Shown: positions 39,741-47,707 of the stretch, piece by piece
Layout of the letters: each line of letters starts with the position of its first letter
Numbering within the stretch: position 1 is the stretch's first letter
The notes under the pieces: generated by a model
Told to the model about the DNA's origin: nothing
The model's input: only the letters and a program-made list of their open reading frames with translations
The model's database searches: none
Program-made: the position numbers and the translations under genes
Source of the DNA: Candidatus Gastranaerophilales bacterium
GTDB lineage: Bacteria; Cyanobacteriota; Vampirovibrionia; Gastranaerophilales; Gastranaerophilaceae
Reading direction: 5' to 3'
DNA: 53,566 bases
Assembly (NCBI GenBank): GCA_900769355.1
Contig: CAAGGG010000002.1
Location: 1 to 53,566 of the forward strand

Positions 39741-39781
39741 GGGACTTTTAAAAGGAGATGTTAGCGCATCTCCTGTCCTCT
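39685..39781 (-). ncRNA. Candidate antitoxin antisense RNA B (~97 nt)
   Basis: Starts about 7 nt after the TATAAT at 39793-39788 (minus strand), forms a GGAGATG/CATCTCC hairpin and ends in a terminator made of AAGAGTTAATACT/AGTATTAGCTCTT plus T4 (39725-39685). This terminator lies inside the toxin reading frame, exactly as in locus A. Complementary to the peptide gene and its 3' region. Confidence 0.6.
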
Positions 39782-39787
39782 TTTCTT

Positions 39788-39815
39788 ATTATAACCTATT
39801 TTTTCAATTTTTCAA
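39788..39815 (-). promoter_or_regulatory. Antisense-RNA promoter, candidate toxin-antitoxin locus B
   Basis: Minus strand TTGAAA (39815-39810), 16-nt spacer, TATAAT (39793-39788), near-identical to 36542-36569. It overlaps the 3' end of the acyltransferase gene. Confidence 0.7.
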
Positions 39816-40884
39816 GTGCTGTTGCATGAATTTTTTTCAAACCTACGCCAATGTAAGTTGTAGCAACCATTGTGATAACAAAATAAAGGTAGGTCGTTTG
39901 TATCGGATTATAAATCCAATAGATATCGTGGTTTGCGCGTTCTGAAATTGGCATTCCGTGAAGTTTTAAAAACACTGCGGTTATCAAATACATTACAAGC
40001 AGGTGGTTTGCCATAATGTGGTAGGTGACATTTCCCATATCTTGTATAAATTTTACGTTTTTCAGATACGGATAGAGAATTTTTACTGTAAAAAGTGAAG
40101 CCCAAATGCCTGTCAAACTGGTTAAAATAGGAACGAATAGTTGGTCATCAAATCTTCCCCAAACAAGAATATAGCTAAGCCCGATTCCGTGTTCCGGAGT
40201 AAAATCTCTGTTAAATAACCACAAAATTGATTGCAAAATTACAATTCCACCGAACCATTTTGGGGTGAAAATATTGTAATTATCCTTAATATAATGTGTA
40301 TAATAATAACCGATGTAGACAAAAAACAGTGACATCATTGTTCTTATTACAACAAGCATTAGAGGTGTCATTGGAAAAATCTTGCGAACCGGTATTGCAA
40401 GCAAGCCGATTAGCGTAAAAATTGCAAGATGTATAAATTTATTTTTCGTTGCGTTGCTAAAAAATCGCATTAAGTACAAAAATGTAATCAATGTCATAAA
40501 TAGTTGTGTTACAAACCATAGCGGACATGACAGGTCAAATTGGTGTCCATTTAAAAATGGTGTGATGAAAAAGTTTTTGAAACTTAACGGCATTCCCCAG
40601 AATTTGCCTGTAAGCTTTGCGATAAGGATTGTTACACCCATATAAAACAAGTTGTACCAAAAGTAAGGTACAAGTAAGCTTTTTATTCGTCTTTCAAAAA
40701 ATTCTGTGACGCTATTTAGGTATTTGTCTTTGAATAAACAGCCGGAAATAAAGAAAAATAGAGCTATTTGGAAAGAATACGGCGGAAAAATTCCTAGTAG
40801 TGAAAATTCCAAATGTCCTGATACCACAAGCATTATAGCCAAGGCTTTTAATATATTTATTTCGTCTGAAAAAATCTTTTCCAT
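39796..40884 (-). CDS. Acyltransferase family 3 membrane protein
   Basis: The 362-residue protein has about ten membrane helices. INILKALAIMLVVSGHLEFS contains the conserved His of the family, and RRIKSLLVPYFWYNLFYMG is the typical second motif. These enzymes O-acetylate surface polysaccharides or other glycans at the membrane. No Shine-Dalgarno is obvious. It is divergent from galE. Confidence 0.82.
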   Translation of the reverse strand: MEKIFSDEINILKALAIMLVVSGHLEFSLLGIFPPYSFQIALFFFISGCLFKDKYLNSVTEFFERRIKSLLVPYFWYNLFYMGVTILIAKLTGKFWGMPLSFKNFFITPFLNGHQFDLSCPLWFVTQLFMTLITFLYLMRFFSNATKNKFIHLAIFTLIGLLAIPVRKIFPMTPLMLVVIRTMMSLFFVYIGYYYTHYIKDNYNIFTPKWFGGIVILQSILWLFNRDFTPEHGIGLSYILVWGRFDDQLFVPILTSLTGIWASLFTVKILYPYLKNVKFIQDMGNVTYHIMANHLLVMYLITAVFLKLHGMPISERANHDIYWIYNPIQTTYLYFVITMVATTYIGVGLKKIHATALEKLKK

Positions 40885-40942
40885 ATCGTGATGATATCAT
40901 AAAAACAAATTTTTGCGGTATAATAAGAACAAGGAGAGAATG

Positions 40943-41938
40943 ATGACTATATTAGTTTTGGGCGGAGCCGGTTATATTGGCTCACATACGGTTTATGAAT
41001 TGATTGAAAATGGTGAAGATGTTGCAATTGTTGATAATTTTCAAACAGGTCATATTGAAGCAATTCACCCTGGTGCAAGGTTTTATAAGGGTGATATTAG
41101 AAATAAAGAGTTTTTAAACAATGTTTTTGCAAAAGAAAAAATTGATGCGGTAATTCATTTCGCTGCAAGTTCGCTGGTCGGAGAGAGTATGCAAAAACCT
41201 TTAAAATACTATGATAACAACCTTTGCGGAACAAAAGTTTTGCTTGAAGCTATGGTTGAAAATGGTATAGATAAAATTGTTTTTTCTTCGACGGCAGCTG
41301 TGTATGGAGAGCCTGAAAATATTCCGATTTTGGAAACTGATAAGACAGAACCGACAAATACTTATGGCGAAACAAAATTGTCGATGGAAAAAATGTTTAA
41401 ATGGGTTTCAAAAGCTCATAATTTGAGATATGTTGCATTACGTTATTTTAATGCTTGTGGTGCTCACAAGTCAGGTCAAATTGGTGAAGCTCATAATCCG
41501 GAAACTCATCTTATTCCTTTGATCTTACAAGTGCCGAATGGCAAACGAGAATTTATTTCTATATTTGGTGAAGATTATGATACGAAAGACGGAACCTGTG
41601 TAAGAGATTATATTCACGTTACAGATTTGGCGAAAGCACATATTCTTGCGGTAAAATATCTTATGCAAGGATATGAAAGTGATACTTTTAACCTTGGAAA
41701 TGGGGTTGGGTTTACTGTAAAAGAAGTTGTTGATGCTGCAAGAAAAGTTACAAAATCTGAAATTCCTGCCAAGATTTGTGAAAGACGTGCCGGGGATCCT
41801 GCAAAACTTATAGCAACAAGTAAAAAAGCTCAAAAAGTTTTAGGTTGGACACCTGTCTATACGGATTTGGAAAAAATTATTGAAACAGCTTGGAATTGGC
41901 ATTCAAAACACCCAAACGGTTTTGAATGTAAAGAATAA
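40943..41938 (+). CDS. galE: UDP-glucose 4-epimerase
   Basis: The ~331-residue short-chain dehydrogenase fold enzyme interconverts UDP-glucose and UDP-galactose. The NAD site is VLGGAGYIGSHTVYEL, the catalytic segment is FSSTAAVYGEPENIPILET with YGETKLSMEKM (Tyr-x-x-x-Lys), and RYFNACGAHKSGQIGEAHNPETHLIPLIL is the GalE signature. AAGGAG fits the second of two adjacent ATGs (40943). It supplies galactosyl units for surface glycans. Confidence 0.92.
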   Translation: MTILVLGGAGYIGSHTVYELIENGEDVAIVDNFQTGHIEAIHPGARFYKGDIRNKEFLNNVFAKEKIDAVIHFAASSLVGESMQKPLKYYDNNLCGTKVLLEAMVENGIDKIVFSSTAAVYGEPENIPILETDKTEPTNTYGETKLSMEKMFKWVSKAHNLRYVALRYFNACGAHKSGQIGEAHNPETHLIPLILQVPNGKREFISIFGEDYDTKDGTCVRDYIHVTDLAKAHILAVKYLMQGYESDTFNLGNGVGFTVKEVVDAARKVTKSEIPAKICERRAGDPAKLIATSKKAQKVLGWTPVYTDLEKIIETAWNWHSKHPNGFECKE

Positions 41939-42006
41939 CAAAATACTTGCATTTTTTAATTGAAAAGATTATATTAACTAAAAAAAATAAAGAAAGAGTG
42001 GTACAA

Positions 42007-43035
42007 ATGGAAAAGAAAAATATTGATTGGGCAAATCTTGGTTTTGGCTATTACAAAACTGACAAAAGATATGTTTCAAATTTTAAAGACGGGAAATGGG
42101 ACGATGGTTGTATTACAGAAGATGCAACTGTTGTAATGAGTGAATGTGCAGGCGTAATTCACTACTGTCAAACTTGTTTTGAAGGCATGAAAGCTTATAC
42201 AACAGAGGACGGGCATGTAGTTGTTTTTAGACCTGATATGAATGCAAAAAGAATGGTTGATACTGCAAAACGTCTTGAAATTCCACCATTTCCGGAAGAT
42301 AGATTTATTGATGCGGTAGAAAAAGTTGTTAAAGCGAACTTGGAATATGTTCCTCCGTTTGGAACCGGTGCTGCATTGTACATAAGACCGGTGTTGTTTG
42401 CAACAGGCCCTGTAATGGGTGTAAAACCTGCAACAGAATACCAATTCAGAATTTTCGTATCACCTGTTGGACCATACTTTAAAAAAGGTGGTTCTTCATC
42501 ATCAATCGTATTAAAAGTTAGTGATTTTGACCGTTCAGCACCGCACGGAACAGGACACGTCAAGGCTGGTTTGAACTATGCAATGAGTTTGTATCCGATT
42601 GTAAAAGCACATGAAGAAGGGTTCAACGAAAACTTGTACCTCGATCCCCAAACTCGTACTAAGGTTGAAGAAACAGGTGGTGCAAACTGCTTCTTTGTAA
42701 CCAAGGATAATAAAGTTGTAACTCCAAAATCTCCAAGTATTTTGCCTTCAATTACAAGACGTTCTTTGATGGCACTTGCAAAAGATTTAGGCTATGTTGT
42801 TGAAGAAAGAGAAGTTTTATTGACAGAACTTCCAGAATTTGTAGAATGCGGACTTTGTGGAACAGCTGCTGTAATTTCTCCTGTTGGAAAAGTAAATGAC
42901 CACGGCAAAGAAATTGTTTTTGCTAACTCTCAAAATGGTATGGGACCTGTTTCTCAAAAATTATATGATACATTAACAGGTATTCAGTTTGGCAAAATCC
43001 AAGGCCCTGATGGTTGGGTAAAAACAATTGTTTAG
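42007..43035 (+). CDS. ilvE: Branched-chain amino-acid aminotransferase
   Basis: The ~342-residue class IV PLP aminotransferase is of the BCAT type 2 form. FGYYKTDKRYVSNFKDGKWDDG, HYCQTCFEGMKAY, RPDMNAKRM, and the PLP-lysine segment HVKAGLNYAMSLYPIVKAHEEGFNENLYLD followed by EETGGANCFFV and LPSITRRSLMALAKDLGY are all present. It makes or degrades Leu, Ile and Val. The start at 42007 gives the family-typical beginning; an upstream in-frame ATG (41947) would add 20 unrelated residues. Confidence 0.9.
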   Translation: MEKKNIDWANLGFGYYKTDKRYVSNFKDGKWDDGCITEDATVVMSECAGVIHYCQTCFEGMKAYTTEDGHVVVFRPDMNAKRMVDTAKRLEIPPFPEDRFIDAVEKVVKANLEYVPPFGTGAALYIRPVLFATGPVMGVKPATEYQFRIFVSPVGPYFKKGGSSSSIVLKVSDFDRSAPHGTGHVKAGLNYAMSLYPIVKAHEEGFNENLYLDPQTRTKVEETGGANCFFVTKDNKVVTPKSPSILPSITRRSLMALAKDLGYVVEEREVLLTELPEFVECGLCGTAAVISPVGKVNDHGKEIVFANSQNGMGPVSQKLYDTLTGIQFGKIQGPDGWVKTIV

Positions 43036-43066
43036 TCATACTTAGACAATAAATTTGCGATTATAA

Positions 43067-43098
43067 AAAAGAGAGTTCAAGTGTGAACTCTCTTTTAT
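43067..43098. terminator. ilvE terminator
   Basis: Perfect 13-bp AAAAGAGAGTTCA/TGAACTCTCTTTT stem with an AGTG loop and T-tail. Confidence 0.88.
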
Positions 43099-43126
43099 TA
43101 TGTTTTAATTTTTAATAAGAATTTAT

Positions 43127-43320
43127 TTAAACGGGGTTATTTTCTTGATGTTTAAATTGCATTTCGTATAGAGTTTTGTATGCTCCGTTTTCTATTTGTA
43201 GAAGTTCATCGTGTGTGCCTGTTTCTGCAATTTCACCTTGGTTAATAACAACAATTTTATCAGCGTTTTGAATTGTTGATAATCTGTGAGCAATTACGAA
43301 TAATAGTTCAATTGCTTCAG
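43127..43320 (-). pseudogene. Truncated 3' end of an MsbA-like ABC exporter gene
   Basis: 43142-43302 matches 50007-50167 inside the intact exporter gene with only two differences in 161 bp. Read on the minus strand, it encodes the exporter's C-terminal region and ends FKHQENNPV, whereas the intact gene ends FKHQEVET. At 43303 the match breaks off, with a short deletion before a last common ATTGCTTCAG. It has no start and cannot be functional. It marks the boundary of the glycan island and suggests that the original exporter gene ended here, next to ilvE. Confidence 0.85.
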
Positions 43321-43329
43321 ATAAAATTA

Positions 43330-44709
43330 TTAAATAACGAGTTGACTCTCTTTTAATTGTCGTATTTTTCTAACTTTTTCATGAAAAAGTTTTGTTTTTT
43401 CTTTATAATGTTTTCTCTTTTTTCCGTATAAAATTTTGGATAAAAACTTATATCGATAGTACTTTCTATAGATTGCACCTCTATTGAGTAACAAAAATAT
43501 TTCATTAATTTTATTTAACTTGTTTTCTAATTCAAAAATTTTATTATTAATTTCTTCAGAATTTGTTGATATTAAATTTTTCAAGTCTAAGATTTTATTA
43601 TTAATTTCTTCAGAACTTACAGATAAAGACTTTTCTAGTTCCAGTATTTTTTTATTTATTTTATGGTTGTTAATTTCTAATTTATGTTCTGTGTCAGAAA
43701 TTGGAATACAACTTTTTAAATATTTATTCAAAAAGCAATGTTTTTCTTTAAAAATATCATCTTGAAGTATTTGTGCAAATTCATTATATTCTGGATGCCA
43801 TTTTTCATATATTGCAACGTCCTCATAATTTTTATTTCCCCATTCGTTTCCCCAATTTCTATATTCCCAAAAGTATACATTTGCACCAAGTTTTTTTGCA
43901 TTTTGAATGAATAACTTCATTTCTTTATAATTATATCGTTGGACAACAAAATACAAATTTAGTTTTCTCAAATTCCCATTATATTTGAGTGTTTTGAGCC
44001 AATTTAAATTTTCATTAACTTTATCAAAATTACTTCCTAAATGTATTTTTTGATAAGTATCCTTCGTTGCTGCGTGCATTGATACATCTACAGAAATAAG
44101 TCTATCAGTTATTTGTAGTTCATCGCAAAGCTTTTTATCACATAAAACACCATTTGTATGTATATCAAATTTTATATTAGGATAGACTCTTACAATTGAT
44201 TTTATTAAATTACAACAATGCTTACTCGCAAAGACTTCTCCTGCACCATTTAAAGATACAACTTTACAGTTTTTTAGAATTGGTAAAAATACAGATTCTA
44301 TTTTTGAGTCAAGCTCTTGAGTTTCTTGTTTACTACTTAGGCAATAATCATCTCTACATGTTACGCATTTAATATTACAATGTTTTTCATGACAAAATTT
44401 TACATATTGAGGATATGGTGGAGTCTCACTTTCTTCAATATCCAAATCATCTATAAGATCTAAAATATCCATATTAATATTGTCTATAGGGTTACAAATT
44501 TGCAAATCGCAATATTTATAGCAATTATTATGTAAAATTTCTCGTCTTATTTCTTTTGCAATATCGCTATACCAAATTTCATCAAAAGATTGTTTATATA
44601 CGTTTCCAATAGACTTTGATATTATAATTGGACAACAAAAGAATACATCACCATTTTGATGAATTTCTATTTGTGTAAATGGAACTAAACATTTATTATA
44701 TACTTTCAT
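43330..44709 (-). CDS. Radical SAM protein with N-terminal SPASM-like region and coiled-coil tail
   Basis: The 459-residue protein carries the radical SAM cluster motif C111-x3-C115-x2-C118 (CNIKCVTC). Ahead of it lies a SPASM-like segment (CLVPFTQIEIHQNGDVFFCC, GNVYKQSFDEIW, NNCYKYCDLQIC), which normally follows the core; the order looks permuted. Residues ~345-400 are a coiled coil with near-repeated SSEEINNKILDL and NSEEINNKIFEL, then a basic tail (YRKYYRYKFLSKILYGKKRK). The substrate is unknown. Its place beside heptose and glycosyltransferase genes suggests modification of a glycan or its carrier. Confidence 0.75.
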   Translation of the reverse strand: MKVYNKCLVPFTQIEIHQNGDVFFCCPIIISKSIGNVYKQSFDEIWYSDIAKEIRREILHNNCYKYCDLQICNPIDNINMDILDLIDDLDIEESETPPYPQYVKFCHEKHCNIKCVTCRDDYCLSSKQETQELDSKIESVFLPILKNCKVVSLNGAGEVFASKHCCNLIKSIVRVYPNIKFDIHTNGVLCDKKLCDELQITDRLISVDVSMHAATKDTYQKIHLGSNFDKVNENLNWLKTLKYNGNLRKLNLYFVVQRYNYKEMKLFIQNAKKLGANVYFWEYRNWGNEWGNKNYEDVAIYEKWHPEYNEFAQILQDDIFKEKHCFLNKYLKSCIPISDTEHKLEINNHKINKKILELEKSLSVSSEEINNKILDLKNLISTNSEEINNKIFELENKLNKINEIFLLLNRGAIYRKYYRYKFLSKILYGKKRKHYKEKTKLFHEKVRKIRQLKESQLVI

Positions 44710-44814
44710 AATTTACCACCTTTATATTATTTAACTTGTCTTTTGTATACTCATTACAAATCCAAAAACATATTATTTAATCATGGCTTTATCAAAAATA
44801 ATTTTTTTAATTTT

Positions 44815-45837
44815 CTATGATATTGTCCAACTCTCAGCTCCTAGATTAGTAAATCTATATCTTCTAAATTCGCCACCAATATTTAATAATTCCGAAATCA
44901 CAGCATATCTCGTATTTCCTGGACAATAGAACATAAAGAATCCACCACCCCCAGCACCTGAGATTTTGCCACCTGATGCTCCCGCTTCTATTGCTACATC
45001 ATAAATATTATCAATTATTGGATTAGAAATATCTGTTGACATCTGTTTTTTATTTTCCCAACCTTCATTAAAAAGTATCCCCATTTTATTAATTTTACCC
45101 GTTAACAATGCTTCTTTCATATCATATGCATGCTGTTTCAATCGGTGCATTGCATCAATTGCTTTCACATTTTTGTTTTTGGTATTTTTAACTTGGCTTT
45201 CTATAATTTTTGCAGATAAACGACTTGTTCCAGTATAATATAAAAGTAAATTAAATTCTAATTCATTAATATACTCTTTTTTTATTCTCAATGGATTCAC
45301 TAAAACATTCGCACCATTAAACTGCATAAAATTAAAACCGCCAAAAGCTGCTGCATATTGATCTTGACGACCACCAGACATATTTAAATCTTCTCTTTCA
45401 ATACTCCATGCTAAATTTGCTAAATCATATTCTCCTAATGACAAATTTAACCATTCTTGAAAAGCTTTTACAATTGCAACAACAAGCGTTGATGAAGAAC
45501 CTAGACCACTTCCTGCAGGAGCATCAACATAGGTTGTTAATTTAAAACTTAATGGTTTATGTACATAATCTTTTACTATACGATTATATACCCCTTTTAA
45601 TAAGTCAAAATCTCCATCTATACTTAAGTACTCTGCAGAATCATATACTTTATGCTTATTTCTATCAGGACAACTAAGTTCAATCTTTCCATTGTCCATA
45701 GGTTCAATTGTTGCATACGCATACATATTTATACAAGCGTTTAATACACAACCACCATAAGTATCACTATATGGACTAACATCAGTTCCGCCACCAGCTA
45801 AACCAATTCTTAGTGGAGCTTTTGCCCTTATAATCAT
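44815..45837 (-). CDS. hddA: D-glycero-D-manno-heptose 7-phosphate kinase HddA
   Basis: The 340-residue GHMP kinase phosphorylates heptose 7-phosphate at C1 (alpha form) in GDP-heptose synthesis. APLRIGLAGGGTDVSPYSDTYGGCVL is the HddA opening, the ATP loop is GSGLGSSS (109-116), and GASGGKISGAGGGGFFMFY is the C-terminal GHMP motif. It overlaps gmhA by 4 nt (ATGA). With gmhA and the hddC-gmhB fusion it completes the pathway. Confidence 0.9.
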   Translation of the reverse strand: MIIRAKAPLRIGLAGGGTDVSPYSDTYGGCVLNACINMYAYATIEPMDNGKIELSCPDRNKHKVYDSAEYLSIDGDFDLLKGVYNRIVKDYVHKPLSFKLTTYVDAPAGSGLGSSSTLVVAIVKAFQEWLNLSLGEYDLANLAWSIEREDLNMSGGRQDQYAAAFGGFNFMQFNGANVLVNPLRIKKEYINELEFNLLLYYTGTSRLSAKIIESQVKNTKNKNVKAIDAMHRLKQHAYDMKEALLTGKINKMGILFNEGWENKKQMSTDISNPIIDNIYDVAIEAGASGGKISGAGGGGFFMFYCPGNTRYAVISELLNIGGEFRRYRFTNLGAESWTIS

Positions 45838-46421
45838 TTAAGCTCTCCTTTCACTGTATATATTGTCTCTTCAACTAAAGCACATATAATGTGTCCTATC
45901 ATAATATGAGATTCTTGTATCGTTGGAGTTGATGTGGATGGAACATGTATTATATAGTCACAATATTCATCCATTTCACAATTTTTACTTCCAACTAAAC
46001 CAATAGTTGTAACACCTTTAGTTCTTGCTTCTTGAAGGGCTAAAACTAAATTTTTTGAATTGCCAGATGTTGAAATTGCAATAAATACATCACCATCTTT
46101 CGCATTTGCTTGAATTTGTCGTGAAAAAGATTTTTCATAGCCATAGTCATTACCTATAGCAGTTAATATTGAAGTATCTGTAGCCAAAGAAAATGCACTT
46201 AAACCAGGTCTATCGAAGAAAAATTTTGAAACAAGTTCTCCTGCTATGTGTTGAGCATCTCCAGCTGAGCCACCATTCCCTGCTGTTAAAACTTTCTTGT
46301 TGTTTTTATATGCTTCTACAATTACATCAACAATCTTTGTAATATTTTCTAGAATTTTACAATCATTAAGTATTAATTGTTTTGTATCAATTGAATCTTG
46401 AATATACTTCTTAACATCCAT
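45834..46421 (-). CDS. gmhA: Phosphoheptose isomerase GmhA
   Basis: The 195-residue SIS-domain isomerase converts sedoheptulose 7-phosphate to D-glycero-D-manno-heptose 7-phosphate. VLTAGNGGSAGDAQHIAGELVSKF, TAIGNDYGYEKSFSRQI, ISTSGNSKNL and TPTIQESHIMIGHIICALVE are family signatures, with the zinc-binding residues present. Its start overlaps the stop of the upstream gene (TAATG), showing tight coupling. Confidence 0.93.
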   Translation of the reverse strand: MDVKKYIQDSIDTKQLILNDCKILENITKIVDVIVEAYKNNKKVLTAGNGGSAGDAQHIAGELVSKFFFDRPGLSAFSLATDTSILTAIGNDYGYEKSFSRQIQANAKDGDVFIAISTSGNSKNLVLALQEARTKGVTTIGLVGSKNCEMDEYCDYIIHVPSTSTPTIQESHIMIGHIICALVEETIYTVKGELK

Positions 46422-47590
46422 TATTTATCTCCTTTGGCAATTATTTTGCACTTTAAATATGGCAATTTTATATTGTCTATATCTTTGTTATCACCAAGCA
46501 TTATTGAATTCTTTAAATCAATTTTTAATTTTTCGCATGCTTTCAAAATCATTCCAGGATTTGGTTTTCTTAAGAGTGTATTATAAGAATATTCTTCAAT
46601 TACTCCATCTTTATGATATGGACAATATTCAATATCATCAAAAATAATTCCGAGTTTTTTGTAATACTCTTTTATACCGTCTAACCCTTCTTGCATTTGT
46701 TCAAAATTAAATTTATTTTTTGCAATTCCAGCTTGATTTGTAATCATAACAATTCTATAGCCGTCATTATAATGTTTTTTGATAATGTCAATAGTTGACT
46801 CAATAATTTGAAAATCTTTTCCATTCGGATATTCTGTATTAACAATAATAGTTCCATCTTTATCAACAAATAGAGTAGGTCTACTTTCTTTTTGACACCA
46901 ATTTGGAATCAATTCTTGAGCCAGATAATAATCATTAGGAATTCCTATATCAATAAAACATCCGCCCAAAGGTAAACCATACAATTTATTCTCTTTTAAT
47001 AGAATTGGAAATACGTCATTTTCCAATGATAAAAAATCATTATTAAAATTCTCATAAAAGCTATACAGAACCGATTTATTAATATAATAGATTCCACCGT
47101 TTATAAAGCCGTCAATTTTATTTTTAGGTAAATCTCCTTTTTCTATAAAAGAATTTATTTTAAAATTATCATCAATATCAACAAGTCCATATCTTTCGAC
47201 ATTATTCGTATATCTAAGAGCAATTGAAAACGGTTTATCAATACCAAACTCCTTCAATAAAGAATAATCTATATCAAAAAAAGTATCGCCATTGATAACA
47301 AAAAAATCTTCTTCCAAGTACTGATAAGCATTTAATATTGCCCCACCCGTTCCAAGAGCTTTTTCCTCTTGTATAAAAATTGTATTATCTAAATCCTTAA
47401 AATGTTCTTCAATGATTTTAGCTTTGTAACCTGTTAAAAAAACAAAGCTATCAAATCCTTGCTTCTTTAACGTTGTTACAATGTATTCTAAAAATGGTTT
47501 ATTCTTTATAGGTGCCATTGGTTTTGGAACATCTTTTACAACATGAGCCAATCTTGTACCAAAACCACCTGATAATATTACTGCTTGCAT
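46421..47590 (-). CDS. HddC-GmhB fusion: heptose 1-phosphate guanylyltransferase and heptose bisphosphate phosphatase
   Basis: The 389-residue two-domain enzyme. Residues 1-~230 are a sugar-nucleotidyltransferase (LSGGFGTRLAHVVKDVPKPMAPI, VINGDTFFDI), matching HddC. Residues ~238-389 are a HAD phosphatase of the GmhB type: DKDGT (243-247), MITNQAGIAK, the zinc-like YCPYHKDG loop (usually with more Cys/His), RKPNPGM and LGDNKDID. The two consecutive late steps, dephosphorylation at C7 and GDP transfer, are thus joined in one chain. An AGAGGG site is present. Confidence 0.87.
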   Translation of the reverse strand: MQAVILSGGFGTRLAHVVKDVPKPMAPIKNKPFLEYIVTTLKKQGFDSFVFLTGYKAKIIEEHFKDLDNTIFIQEEKALGTGGAILNAYQYLEEDFFVINGDTFFDIDYSLLKEFGIDKPFSIALRYTNNVERYGLVDIDDNFKINSFIEKGDLPKNKIDGFINGGIYYINKSVLYSFYENFNNDFLSLENDVFPILLKENKLYGLPLGGCFIDIGIPNDYYLAQELIPNWCQKESRPTLFVDKDGTIIVNTEYPNGKDFQIIESTIDIIKKHYNDGYRIVMITNQAGIAKNKFNFEQMQEGLDGIKEYYKKLGIIFDDIEYCPYHKDGVIEEYSYNTLLRKPNPGMILKACEKLKIDLKNSIMLGDNKDIDNIKLPYLKCKIIAKGDK

Positions 47591-47707
47591 CTAAATATTC
47601 CCTCTTTTTATGTGTATGAAATCGCATCATACGTTTATCAATATTAAAATCATCTATTTCGACATATGCTAGCAAATATTTCACAGCCAGAATAAGCCTT
47701 TTTATTT

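Larger units (their letters stand above)
39575..39790 (+). other. Predicted toxin mRNA of locus B with pairing ends
   Basis: A TATTAT at 39564-39569 would start a transcript near 39575. Its 5' end AAGAGGACA (39575-39583) is perfectly complementary to TGTCCTCTT (39774-39782) at the 3' end, and the adjacent AAAAGTTCCC (39586-39595) pairs with GGGGACTTTT (39740-39749) with one G-U. A GGAGATG/CATCTCC hairpin (39753-39772) precedes the 3' end. Such 5'-3' pairing is typical of inactive full-length type I toxin mRNAs. The rest of the gap 39319-39574 shows nothing clear. Confidence 0.5.
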
